NCBI GenBank assembly: GCA_037133915.1
Contig: JBAXND010000010.1
Coordinates: 43,626-107,625 of the forward strand
Origin: Bacteroidota bacterium
Lineage (GTDB): Bacteria; Bacteroidota; Bacteroidia; Bacteroidales; CAIWKO01
DNA length: 64,000 nt
Direction of reading: 5' to 3'
Under the pieces are notes generated by a model that worked only from the letters and a program-made list of their open reading frames with translations, was not told where the DNA came from and did no database searches. Positions 1 through 8,074 of the stretch are shown one piece after another (position 1 is the first letter of the stretch; each line of letters begins with the position of its first letter). The position numbers and the translations under genes were made by a program.

Positions 1-46
1 GAAAAATGGCAGCGTAAAAAGTCTGTGTTTATTACTATCGTCTCTC

Positions 47-517
47 CTATTCCTCATCGGCATGTAAGGCTTCGCGCACCAATTCAGACTCGAAACCTTT
101 GGATATCAGGAACGACGCCAGTTTCCGATTGCGGACATGTAAATCCCCGTCTTTAATATCTTTTGATTTTTTACGGATTAGTTCATTCAGTGTATATTGA
201 TAGTCGCCTCCATCAATCTCCTGCAAGGCCCGCCGTATGCAGTATTCGGAAATTTTCTTCTTTTTCAGCTCGAACAAAATCTTGCGTCTGCCCCATTTTT
301 TTATGCGAAACTTACCCCGCGCAAACGTCCGCGCAAAGCGCTCTTCATTGATAAACCCCTCAGAAATAAGCTGACCAATTGCCTGTTCCGATTGCTCTGC
401 CGTCAAGCCAAGTTTACGCATTTTAAAAAAAGATTCCTGCTGACAGCGTTCTTGTATGGCGCACCATTTCCGCAATGTGGCCAGCGCATCTTTCATCAGA
501 GAATCATCGATAATCAT
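47..517 (-). CDS. recX: RecX family regulatory protein
   Basis: This 156-residue protein matches RecX, which binds RecA and restrains its filament growth and recombinase activity in the cytoplasm. The signature is the central FINEERFARTFARGK block (about residues 55-69) followed by the KWGRRKI basic stretch, with the usual three-helix repeats before and after it. Length is normal for the family. The start used gives MIIDDSLMKDAL; the Met at residue 8 is an alternative. It lies 60 bp downstream of folE on the same strand, so co-transcription is possible. No recA is in view. Family call is firm; the regulatory role is inferred from homologues. Confidence 0.88.
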   Translation of the reverse strand: MIIDDSLMKDALATLRKWCAIQERCQQESFFKMRKLGLTAEQSEQAIGQLISEGFINEERFARTFARGKFRIKKWGRRKILFELKKKKISEYCIRRALQEIDGGDYQYTLNELIRKKSKDIKDGDLHVRNRKLASFLISKGFESELVREALHADEE

Positions 518-523
518 AATTCA

Positions 524-547
524 GGGAATCGGGGTTAGGGGTTAGGG
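524..547 (+). other. G-quadruplex-like motif (GGGGTTA repeats)
   Basis: The + strand between folE and recX carries four G runs of 3, 4, 4 and 3 bases separated by spacers of 4, 3 and 3 bases, with a telomere-like GGGGTTA repeat. This meets the usual pattern for an intramolecular G-quadruplex. It would sit on the template strand just upstream of the recX start. Folding and effect are inference only. Confidence 0.45.
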
Positions 548-576
548 AATAATTATTAATCTCAATATACTATCTG

Positions 577-1212
577 TCAATGCAGTTTTGAGCTTATCAG
601 ATGCAGGAATTCCTGCCGTGTTTTGTCAATCAGGAATGCTCCGGTAAAATCAGAAGTTGTGGTTACGGAGTTCTGTTTTTGAATACCCCGCATCATCATA
701 CACAAGTGGTTTGCTTCAATAACAACGGCGACGCCCAAGGGTTTCAGGGTTTCCTGAATGCAGTCTTTTATTTGTGTGGTAAGCCTTTCCTGCACCTGAA
801 GCCTGCGCGCGAATGCATCTACCACCCGCGGAATTTTGCTCAACCCTACAATGTATCCATTGGGAATATAGGCAACATGAGCTTTACCTATAAATGGCAG
901 CATATGATGCTCGCACATGGAATAAATCTCAATATCTTTTACAATAACCATTTGGCGGTAATCTTCTTTGAACATGGCCGACCGTAAAATCTCAACAGGA
1001 TTCAGGTCGTAGCCGTGCGTAAGGAACTGCATTGCTTTTGCCACGCGTTCGGGCGTTTTCAGTAATCCCTCCCGTTCCGGATTTTCGCCCACCAGCTTCA
1101 GAACTTCGGTATAGTGAGCGGCGAGGTTTTTAATACTTTCAGGATTGTAAGTATCAACGCGTTCGTAATCATCCATTTTGTTGTCCTGTGCCATCTGCTT
1201 ATTCAGTTCCAT
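577..1212 (-). CDS. folE: GTP cyclohydrolase I
   Basis: FolE converts GTP to 7,8-dihydroneopterin triphosphate, the entry step to folate, tetrahydropterin and 7-deazaguanine pathways. The 211-residue sequence has the zinc-ligand motif CEHHMLPF, the [10 protein letters not shown] segment, the second metal cysteine in HLCMMMRG, and the conserved [12 protein letters not shown] tail region. Length is typical for a type IA enzyme. Its stop faces recX and its start lies 18 bp downstream of the PTPS-like gene, so the two pterin genes probably form one transcript. The start at [10 protein letters not shown] gives a short N-terminal extension; a Met further in could also serve. Confidence 0.96.
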   Translation of the reverse strand: MELNKQMAQDNKMDDYERVDTYNPESIKNLAAHYTEVLKLVGENPEREGLLKTPERVAKAMQFLTHGYDLNPVEILRSAMFKEDYRQMVIVKDIEIYSMCEHHMLPFIGKAHVAYIPNGYIVGLSKIPRVVDAFARRLQVQERLTTQIKDCIQETLKPLGVAVVIEANHLCMMMRGIQKQNSVTTTSDFTGAFLIDKTRQEFLHLISSKLH

Positions 1213-1230
1213 TTTAAATAGTTCTTTAGT

Positions 1231-1668
1231 TTAATTTACTTGCAAAACTGTGTTCTGTGTTCCGTAATATTCCACACTGTTGTTCTCGGTTTCCTCAAGC
1301 TTCACACAGTGAAGTATGGCATTTTCATTTTTCACATCGGTTTCAAGTTGTTCCCAGATTGCAATAGCGATGTTTTCGGCGGAAGCCAAGCGACCGTTCA
1401 TAAACGGCACTTCAATATTGATATTTTTATGATCCATGTGTTGAAGTACGCGCTCATGAATAATCTCACTCAGGCGGTGCAGGTTCATTACGAAACCCGT
1501 ACCCGCATCAACCGGACCTTTTACGGTAACAAAAAGGGTATAATTGTGGCCATGCCAGTTTGGATTAGAGCATTTGCCAAACACTTCAAGATTTTTTTCA
1601 TCCGAATAATCGGGACGAAAAAGACGGTGTGCGGCATTGAAATGTTCCCTGCGGGTGAGATACACCAT
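1231..1668 (-). CDS. 6-pyruvoyl-tetrahydropterin synthase (PTPS/QueD superfamily)
   Basis: The 145-residue protein begins at MVYLTRREHF; a longer reading upstream adds 28 residues that do not resemble the family, so the later Met is preferred. Zinc ligands are His14 (NAAHRL) and His39/His41 in CSNPNWHGHNY, with the likely catalytic Cys33. The Cys-x5-HGH spacing, the FVMNL segment and the MDHKNIN segment resemble animal PTPS more than the Cys-x3-HGH pattern of QueD. It therefore probably makes 6-pyruvoyl-tetrahydropterin (or a related pterin) from the FolE product, and it sits directly upstream of folE. A QueD-like role in queuosine synthesis is the alternative. Confidence 0.85.
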   Translation of the reverse strand: MVYLTRREHFNAAHRLFRPDYSDEKNLEVFGKCSNPNWHGHNYTLFVTVKGPVDAGTGFVMNLHRLSEIIHERVLQHMDHKNINIEVPFMNGRLASAENIAIAIWEQLETDVKNENAILHCVKLEETENNSVEYYGTQNTVLQVN

Positions 1669-1995
1669 GGCTGTTAATTTTCGTAAAGGTAAAAATATTT
1701 TCGTTACATTATGTATTGTGCGTACTGCTCCGCTGATAAGAATCAGCATCATCGGACAATACTAAAACGCCGTGGGCTCATTTCAAAGAAATTATTATCT
1801 TGCAGCAGTTTTCTCCGTAGCGGGAAAGCAATATTTCGCCTTCGCTGCCGTTCAGTTAAGAATCTGACGATACGAATGCAGTGAAGGATTTTGTTTCTGC
1901 GTGTAATTTGGCGCTTCCGGAAGCCACGCGGAAAATACTGAGAAAAATACCGGAACAAGAGTACTTTATTATTAACAATAACACGGATACAAAAC
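1669..1995. other. Intergenic region between divergent genes
   Basis: This 327-bp gap separates the pterin operon (minus) from a TPR gene (plus). On the minus strand a TACCTTTA sequence at 1684-1691 resembles the Bacteroidota -7 box and could drive the pterin genes. An 82-codon open frame on the minus strand has no recognisable features and is not called. Nothing else is evident. Confidence 0.4.
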
Positions 1996-3318
1996 ATGAA
2001 AAAATTTGTTTTTGCACTGGTGATTATGTGCTTATTTTTTGGATTTGCAGGCGCTCAAACAGCTGAAGAATATGCCAAGACAGGCAATGAGAAATTCACT
2101 GCCAAAGATTATAAAGGCGCCATTGAGAGTTATACAAAAGCGCTTGAGCTGTATCCGAATTTTACAGATGTTTTCTTTAACCGCGGTCAGGCGTATATCA
2201 AACTTGAAGATTATGATAACGCCATCAACGACTTCAATAAAGTACTTGAATTTAAGGCCGACAAAGCTGAAGCATGGTATTTCAGGGGCAATTGTAAAGT
2301 ATTTAAAAAAGACCTTGCCGGAGCCGTTGACGATTATTCCAAAGCCATTGAATGGAAAGCTGATTATGCCAGCGCTTATTTTCAGCGTGGTTCGGTGAAA
2401 AAAGATCAGAATAAACTCACGGAAGCTATTGCCGATTTATCGCAGGCCATTACATTGAAACCCGATTACAAAGAAGCGTATTTTAAAAGAGGCGTAACCT
2501 ATCAGCTCAGCAGTAAATACACCGAAGCTATTGCCGATTATACAAAATACGCAGAGCTCAACCCAAAGAGTCAGCTTGCTTTCGATAATATGGGTATCTG
2601 CAAATTCAATGTTAAAGATTATGAAGGTGCTGTTACAGATCATTCAAAAGCCATTGAGCTGAAACCGGATTTTTACAATGCATGGTTCAACCGTGGAATG
2701 GCATATCTGGCACTCTCTAAATTTGCTGAGGCAAAAAGTGATTTTACTAAAGTAATTACGCTCAAAGCAGATTTTGCCGACGCTTATTACCGTCGCGGTC
2801 TTGCAGAGCGCTCACTTGACGAAGCAAGCAATGCGATTGCCGATTTCGGAAAAGCCATTGAGCTCAATCCTAAACTTGCAGAAGCGTATCTCGACCGTGG
2901 CATTACCTTTCATAACGGAGCCAATTATCAGGGTGCGGTCGACAACTTCACAAAGTATATTGAACTCAATCCGTCCAATTCTCCCGTGTATGTGTATCGC
3001 GGCAAATCATATAAATTATTAAAAATGGCTGATAAGGCAAGCGAAGATTTCAATAAAGCTATTTCGCTTGATGCTAACAATGCCAGCGCTTACGTTGAAC
3101 TGGGCATTGATTTTGAAGATGCCAAGGATTATGTTAAAGCTCTCGAGAATTTCGACAAAGCAATTTCTATTAAAGCCGATATGGCTGATGCATGGTTCTA
3201 TCGCGGAATGGTGAAAGAAGCTCAAGGCGATAAAGCGGGTGCTTGCGCCGACTGGAAAAAAGGTGCCGAGCTTGGCAGCAGCAGCGCCAAATCCAACGCA
3301 GATGCTAAATGTAAGTAA
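1996..3318 (+). CDS. Exported TPR-repeat protein
   Basis: A 440-residue protein with a signal peptide (MKKFVFALVI, cleavage near AGAQ at residue 21) followed by about twelve tandem 34-residue tetratricopeptide repeats that fill the rest of the chain. Repeats carry the usual pattern of a W/Y-x2-L/I-x2-G/A-x2-Y, A-x8-Y/F and P positions (for example AYFQRG, AWFNRG, ALELYPN). It ends with a GACADWKKGAELG motif and a terminal Cys-Lys, shared with a second TPR protein at 46.6 kb. TPR arrays are protein-binding scaffolds; the partner is unknown. Location is likely periplasmic. Confidence 0.85.
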   Translation: MKKFVFALVIMCLFFGFAGAQTAEEYAKTGNEKFTAKDYKGAIESYTKALELYPNFTDVFFNRGQAYIKLEDYDNAINDFNKVLEFKADKAEAWYFRGNCKVFKKDLAGAVDDYSKAIEWKADYASAYFQRGSVKKDQNKLTEAIADLSQAITLKPDYKEAYFKRGVTYQLSSKYTEAIADYTKYAELNPKSQLAFDNMGICKFNVKDYEGAVTDHSKAIELKPDFYNAWFNRGMAYLALSKFAEAKSDFTKVITLKADFADAYYRRGLAERSLDEASNAIADFGKAIELNPKLAEAYLDRGITFHNGANYQGAVDNFTKYIELNPSNSPVYVYRGKSYKLLKMADKASEDFNKAISLDANNASAYVELGIDFEDAKDYVKALENFDKAISIKADMADAWFYRGMVKEAQGDKAGACADWKKGAELGSSSAKSNADAKCK

Positions 3319-3372
3319 TCCTGGTTGCTTGCATATTAATAATTTCTGTTGACCAAAATCATCATGATTTTA

Positions 3373-3404
3373 TTGGGATTCGTATGCTTATTTTCGTAAT
3401 TTTA
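3373..3404 (+). promoter_or_regulatory. Candidate promoter of the ferritin gene
   Basis: A TTG at 3373-3375 and a TAATTTTA box at 3397-3404, 21 bp apart, fit the -33/-7 layout of Bacteroidota primary-sigma promoters, with an A instead of G at the last -7 position. The ferritin start codon is 34 bp downstream. Confidence 0.45.
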
Positions 3405-3437
3405 CACGAAATATCAATAAAAAAAGGAGATTGAATT

Positions 3438-3953
3438 ATGTTAAGCAAAAAAATGGAAGATGCGCTGAATACACAAATCAACGCAGAATTTTATTCATCA
3501 TACCTTTACCTCTCAATGGCCGCCTACCTGAATGAAGCGAATCTGGTGGGATTTGCGCACTGGATGGAGATTCAGGCTCAGGAAGAAGCCGCTCACGCGA
3601 TGATGTTCTATATTTATATGAAAGATCGCGGCGCTAAGATTACTCTGGGCGCTATCGACAAACCTGACTCATCATGGAAAAGCCCGTTGGATGTGATGGC
3701 CGCTGTTCTCAAACATGAACTGAAAGTTACCGGATTAATCAACAATCTGGTTGACCTTGCTTTGAAAGAACGCGACCACGCAACAAACAATCACCTGCAA
3801 TGGTTTGTAAAAGAACAGGTGGAGGAAGAAGCCAATGCAACGGCTATTCTTCAGCAGCTTAAGCTCATTGGCGGTAAAGGAGAAGGTTTGCTGATGCTGG
3901 ACCGCGAACTGAAAGCCCGGGTATTTGTAAATCCGATGACGCCCGGCGCTTAA
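3438..3953 (+). CDS. ftnA: Ferritin (non-haem, FtnA type)
   Basis: A 171-residue iron-storage protein expected to form a 24-subunit cage in the cytoplasm, oxidising Fe(II) and storing a ferric mineral core. The ferroxidase ligands known from E. coli FtnA fall at the same numbers here: Glu17, Glu50, His53, Glu94 and Gln127, with Glu126, Glu129 and Glu130 available for the third site. The BMC-free four-helix fold and length are typical. An AAGGAGA Shine-Dalgarno lies 8 bp before the ATG, which is unusual in this window and suggests strong translation. A clear hairpin terminator follows. Confidence 0.96.
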   Translation: MLSKKMEDALNTQINAEFYSSYLYLSMAAYLNEANLVGFAHWMEIQAQEEAAHAMMFYIYMKDRGAKITLGAIDKPDSSWKSPLDVMAAVLKHELKVTGLINNLVDLALKERDHATNNHLQWFVKEQVEEEANATAILQQLKLIGGKGEGLLMLDRELKARVFVNPMTPGA

Positions 3954-3974
3954 TACATCCATTAATTTAACACT

Positions 3975-4013
3975 AAAAGGAAGTTTTGCAGTGCGAAGCT
4001 TCCTTTTGTTTAT
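3975..4013 (+). terminator. Rho-independent terminator of ferritin
   Basis: A perfect 9-bp stem (AAAAGGAAG at 3975-3983 with CTTCCTTTT at 3999-4007) encloses a 15-base loop and is followed by a T-rich run. The symmetrical A and T tracts would also allow use from the other strand. Confidence 0.75.
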
Positions 4014-4018
4014 TTTTG
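3985..4018 (+). promoter_or_regulatory. Candidate promoter of the antiporter gene
   Basis: TATTTTTG at 4011-4018 is a perfect match to TAnnTTTG and lies 20 bp before the antiporter ATG. A TTTG at 3985-3988 could be the -33 element (22-bp gap). The promoter overlaps the ferritin terminator. Confidence 0.5.
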
Positions 4019-4038
4019 CAAGCGTATAAGCCACGGTT

Positions 4039-6213
4039 ATGAAAACAGGCAGAAATACGCTGTTTTACATCGTTACTATTGCACTTTTCGGAGTGCTGAT
4101 GTGGCAGGTGTTTGTTCATGGACAAGCACAGGAAACAGGCAAAGTAACTAGTACACGGATAATAGAAAATTCTCCCGGCTCTCATGGTTTTCCTGCCGTT
4201 ATTGAAGGATTCAAAGAAAATCTGCAGCACCCCCTTTCCATTCTTATCTTACAAATTCTGCTCATTCTGATTGTTGCCAGGGCTCTGGGACGTCTTATGG
4301 TAATGATACGCCAACCCAGCGTGATTGGTGAAATCATTGCAGGTATTGTGCTCGGGCCATCGTTGCTGGGAACACTCATTCCGGGATTCTCGTCATTTGT
4401 GTTTCCATTGGAGTCGCTGAAAAATTTACAGTTCCTGAGTCAGATAGGATTGATTCTCTTCATGTTCATTGTGGGTATGGAACTTGATTTAAAAGTGCTT
4501 CGCAAGAGAGCCGCCGATGCTGCCATTGTCAGTTATGCCAGCATACTTATACCTTTCTTTCTGGGCACAGGACTGGCTCTCTTCATTTATCAAGAATTCG
4601 CGCCGGCCAACATTTCATTTACAGCATTCGCACTATTTCTGGGTATAAGTATGAGCATTACGGCATTTCCTGTACTTGCACGCATAGTACTTGAACGGGG
4701 TATGGCACGCAGTTCTATTGGCACAATGGCGCTAACCAGCGCAGCTACCGGCGATGTTATGGCGTGGTGCATCCTTGCCATTGTGATAGCCATCGTAAAA
4801 GCGGGCGTGATTACCGGTGCGCTGATGACCATCGCACTTTCCGTAATTTTTGTAGCCTTCATGCTGTATGCCGTACGACCCCTGCTGAACAGGGTCGCCA
4901 TTCATTATATGTCACGTGAAACCATCAGCAAACCGATAGTTGCGCTTATATTTGGAATTCTTTTTCTTTCAAGTTATTTAGCTGAACTGATTGGCATTCA
5001 TGCGCTGTTCGGTGCTTTTCTGGCAGGTGTCATTATCCCGTCCAAAACGCAATTCCGGCACATTCTGGCTCAAAAGCTGGAAGACGTAAGCCTCGTGCTG
5101 CTGCTTCCGCTTTTCTTTGTGTTCACAGGTTTGCGCACACAGGTCGGATTGCTGAACTCAGGCCATTTGTGGGGTGTTTGCGCTATTATTATTCTTGTTG
5201 CCGTTGTCGGGAAGTTTCTCGGAAGCGCACTTACATCAAAGATGACGGGGCAACCCTGGAAAGACAGCCTCATCATTGGAGCGCTGATGAACACCCGCGG
5301 ACTGATGGAAATGGTGGTATTGAACATCGGTTACGAGCTCGGTATTCTGAATCCCGAGATATTCACCATGCTTGTAATCATGGCGCTCACAACAACCTTC
5401 ATGACCGGTCCGGCTATTGATACTATTGAATTTTTCTGGAACAGAAAAGAACGACGTTTGAATAAAATGGCCGGCATGGCCTACCACCTGCTGATTTCAT
5501 TCGGGTCGCCGCGTTCCGGCAGCCGCCTGCTCGAACTTGCCGTTCAGCTTGGGCTGAAGAATGGTCCGAAAAATAAAATCACCGCGCTTCATCTTTCGCC
5601 GTCGGCAGATATATCCATGAATGAAGCACGCGTTTTTGAACTTGAAGGATTCCGACCCATCGTAGAAACCGCGCGCAGTCTGGATACGGAGATAAAAACA
5701 GAATATCGCTCAACGAACGATGTCAGTCGTGAGATTATACAGTTTGCCAACAGCGGCAAGTTCAACCTCATGCTTGTAGGAAGCTCGCGACAATTATTCT
5801 CTCACGAAGAAACCGGCGGTAAGGTGCGATTTTTGGCCGAAGATATTGTATGCCCGGTAGCTGTTCTTATTGACCGTGGATTCAACAATATTCATAAAGC
5901 AAGTTTAATTATAGACGACCTGAGCGAACAGTATATCTCAGCCATTCTGGCGCACTTCATGTCCGATCCACAAAATGAATTAGTAATTCTGGATAAACAT
6001 AATTTACTGGAAAAAGATTCCGGTCTGTGGGGAATCCGTAATGAACATAATGCAACACGCATCCGCCGCGTAGTAGCCAGCATCAATGATAGTACCGTTC
6101 CGGAAGGTACAGAGTTGATCATTGTAAGCATGCAATACTGGAATAAGGCAAAACAACGAAACGAAGACTGGATTAACTACGCACCGTCAATTCTGGTGGT
6201 TTCCGCAAAATAA
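4039..6213 (+). CDS. CPA2-family cation/proton antiporter with C-terminal Usp-like domain
   Basis: A 724-residue membrane protein. After an N-terminal hydrophobic segment and a short linker, residues about 70-435 form the Na+/H+ exchanger fold of the KefB/NapA (CPA2) family, including PSVIGEIIAGIVLGPSLLG, the GMELDL segment, the SMSITAFPVLARI motif and the ATGDVMAW motif with its essential acidic residue. The C-terminal ~270 residues have two universal-stress-protein-like halves rather than a TrkA-N domain, so regulation probably differs from KefB. It would exchange monovalent cations for protons across the inner membrane. The ion cannot be read from sequence. Confidence 0.88.
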   Translation: MKTGRNTLFYIVTIALFGVLMWQVFVHGQAQETGKVTSTRIIENSPGSHGFPAVIEGFKENLQHPLSILILQILLILIVARALGRLMVMIRQPSVIGEIIAGIVLGPSLLGTLIPGFSSFVFPLESLKNLQFLSQIGLILFMFIVGMELDLKVLRKRAADAAIVSYASILIPFFLGTGLALFIYQEFAPANISFTAFALFLGISMSITAFPVLARIVLERGMARSSIGTMALTSAATGDVMAWCILAIVIAIVKAGVITGALMTIALSVIFVAFMLYAVRPLLNRVAIHYMSRETISKPIVALIFGILFLSSYLAELIGIHALFGAFLAGVIIPSKTQFRHILAQKLEDVSLVLLLPLFFVFTGLRTQVGLLNSGHLWGVCAIIILVAVVGKFLGSALTSKMTGQPWKDSLIIGALMNTRGLMEMVVLNIGYELGILNPEIFTMLVIMALTTTFMTGPAIDTIEFFWNRKERRLNKMAGMAYHLLISFGSPRSGSRLLELAVQLGLKNGPKNKITALHLSPSADISMNEARVFELEGFRPIVETARSLDTEIKTEYRSTNDVSREIIQFANSGKFNLMLVGSSRQLFSHEETGGKVRFLAEDIVCPVAVLIDRGFNNIHKASLIIDDLSEQYISAILAHFMSDPQNELVILDKHNLLEKDSGLWGIRNEHNATRIRRVVASINDSTVPEGTELIIVSMQYWNKAKQRNEDWINYAPSILVVSAK

Positions 6214-6240
6214 CAAATCAATCTTTAGAATTATTGGCTT

Positions 6241-6284
6241 TCATGGGTAAAAAAGGGACATGAGGATTCTTTGCGCCTTTGCGT
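6241..6284 (+). repeat. Direct repeat copy A
   Basis: A 44-bp unit beginning TCATGGGTAAAAAAGGGACA that matches copy B at 6430-6472 with a single G/A difference over the shared length. The end reads TTTGCGCCTTTGCG. Confidence 0.7.
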
Positions 6285-6429
6285 AAAATCAGTGAACAGT
6301 GAACAATTTGTCAATTTGAAAATTCAGCAATTCGGCATTTCGACAGGCCCGCCTGAACGGACGGGCAGGCTCAATGACTGAATTTGGTTCATGTCCAAAA
6401 AACAGCAAAAAACGGACATGAGTTAATTG

Positions 6430-6472
6430 TCATGGGTAAAAAAGGGACATGAGAATTCTTTGCGCCTTTGCG
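6430..6472 (+). repeat. Direct repeat copy B
   Basis: Second copy of the 6241-6284 unit, 146 bp downstream, with an extra CCTTTGCG unit at its right end. Such intergenic duplications may be small non-autonomous elements; no terminal features of a transposon are seen. Confidence 0.7.
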
Positions 6473-6538
6473 CCTTTGCGTGAGAAAAAATGAATGACAT
6501 AATAATTCAATGTCAGAAAATTATATCTCGGAAAAAAA

Positions 6539-8020
6539 TTAGAACTCCAGATAAATGAAGGGTTGTGCATCGGAGCTGTATGCCTGATAAATGAACAGAA
6601 TTGCCAGTACTACGATGAGCGCCTTCACGGTCCAGTGCATCTTCACATAAACGCCTTTGAAAAAGTTAATCCATTTCATGGGAAGGTAATGAAGCACGTA
6701 GGCAAGTATCAGAATTATCAATGGCTTCATGTATAGTTGTGCCCATTGTGCCGCCACACTGATATCAAATTTTGTGAATATGAGTGTGTACATTTTCCAT
6801 GCACCGTTCAAATCCGGTGCGCGGAATAATATCATTGAGAACGTAAGAAAATGGAAGGTAATAATGATGCTCAGAAAGCGGTACAACCATTTTGGAATTG
6901 TTTTACCAAGCTTTGCAAAAGCGTCGCCGGTTGTCATGGTCCATGCAATGGCAATGCCATGGCTGATGCCCCACAGAATATAAGTCCATGCCGGTCCGTG
7001 CCACAATCCGGAAATAAAAAATGTGATAAGAACGCCGATTACGATACCGCGCTTTTTGTAGCTTCTTAAATTGTATGATAACGGGTAAAACACGTATTCA
7101 TTGAGCCATCCGGAAAGCGTCATATGCCAGCGGCGCCAGAAATCCACAACATTGGTTGCAAGAAATGGTTTATTGAAGTTGGGCTCTACCCTGAATCCCA
7201 TCAGGCAGGCCAGCCCTATCACGATATCGGTATAACCGGAAAAATCAAAATAAATCTGAGCCGTATAGCCATAAGTTGCCATCAGTCCTTCAAAACCGGT
7301 GAAATATTCCGGCGAATCAAATACGCGGTCAACAAGGTTTGCGCCCAGAAAATCGGCGATGAATATTTTTTTGAATGCTCCAACCAGTATCAGGAATAAT
7401 CCGGCGCCAATGAGCTCATTGGTGAGTTCATTCTTCTGTCTGAACTGCGGCAGTAAGTCGCGCGATTTTGAAATGGGACCTGCGAGAATATTCGGAAAAA
7501 ATGAAACAAACAACAGATAATTGAGCCAGCTCTTTTCATATTCTTCCGCTCGTTCACGGTAAATATCTAAAATATAAGATAGTGTTTTGAAAACGTAAAA
7601 TGAAATTCCCAGGGGCATTATAAGGTTCAACAGTATGGGCGATTCGCCCTGTCCTGCCGCGCCAAACAATGAATTCAGAAAAAAGTTGGTATACTTAAAA
7701 AATATCAGTGACCCGATATTTATAAACAGCGACAAAAATAGCAGCAGTTTTCGTTTAGAATCGACTGTGCTGCTGAACATGGCTTTGCCGATAAAAAAAT
7801 CGGATGTGCCCATCAACACAAGTAATATCACATAAAGCCCACTTATCTTATAATAAAAGTACAGCGAGAAAATCAATAACAGCGTATTGCGTTTGCGGAC
7901 ATCATTATAAACGAACACATATCCCACATAAAACAGCGTGAACAAAAGTATGAACAACACCGAATTGAAGATGAGCGGTGATTGTGCATGGTATAATAAA
8001 GATGTTAAAAAATCATTCAT
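6539..8020 (-). CDS. MBOAT family O-acyltransferase (AlgI/DltB-like)
   Basis: A 493-residue polytopic inner-membrane protein of the membrane-bound O-acyltransferase family. Diagnostic stretches are NILAGPISKS (about 177-186), the IYFDFSGYTDI segment (257-266), VDFWRRWHMTLSGWLNEYVF with His299, and the SGLWHGPAWTYILWG motif with the predicted catalytic His341. Enzymes of this family pass an acyl group across the membrane to an extracytoplasmic acceptor such as alginate, peptidoglycan or teichoic acid. It is the last gene of a four-gene minus-strand cluster with an acyl carrier protein and two SGNH hydrolases, which points to envelope or exopolysaccharide acylation. The acceptor is unknown. Confidence 0.92.
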   Translation of the reverse strand: MNDFLTSLLYHAQSPLIFNSVLFILLFTLFYVGYVFVYNDVRKRNTLLLIFSLYFYYKISGLYVILLVLMGTSDFFIGKAMFSSTVDSKRKLLLFLSLFINIGSLIFFKYTNFFLNSLFGAAGQGESPILLNLIMPLGISFYVFKTLSYILDIYRERAEEYEKSWLNYLLFVSFFPNILAGPISKSRDLLPQFRQKNELTNELIGAGLFLILVGAFKKIFIADFLGANLVDRVFDSPEYFTGFEGLMATYGYTAQIYFDFSGYTDIVIGLACLMGFRVEPNFNKPFLATNVVDFWRRWHMTLSGWLNEYVFYPLSYNLRSYKKRGIVIGVLITFFISGLWHGPAWTYILWGISHGIAIAWTMTTGDAFAKLGKTIPKWLYRFLSIIITFHFLTFSMILFRAPDLNGAWKMYTLIFTKFDISVAAQWAQLYMKPLIILILAYVLHYLPMKWINFFKGVYVKMHWTVKALIVVLAILFIYQAYSSDAQPFIYLEF

Positions 8021-8074
8021 TTGTTACTTTTCATTTTGCGCCCTTAAATAGCTGAACAAATATTTTTCAAAGAA

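Larger units (their letters stand above)
6214..6538. other. Intergenic region with repeats
   Basis: A 325-bp gap between convergent genes. It holds two copies of a ~43-bp direct repeat (listed separately), an imperfect palindromic element rich in GCCTG/CAGGC at about 6345-6370, and an inverted pair CATGTCC (6390-6396) / GGACATG (6414-6420). A CAGTGAACAG unit near 6290 recurs at 24.24 kb. No gene is evident; the repeats may serve as terminators for the two facing genes. Confidence 0.5.

Noticed and set aside
1749..1997. 82-codon minus-strand frame between the pterin and TPR genes
   Set aside because: No start context, no homology pattern, high Arg/Phe composition typical of noncoding frames; treated as intergenic.
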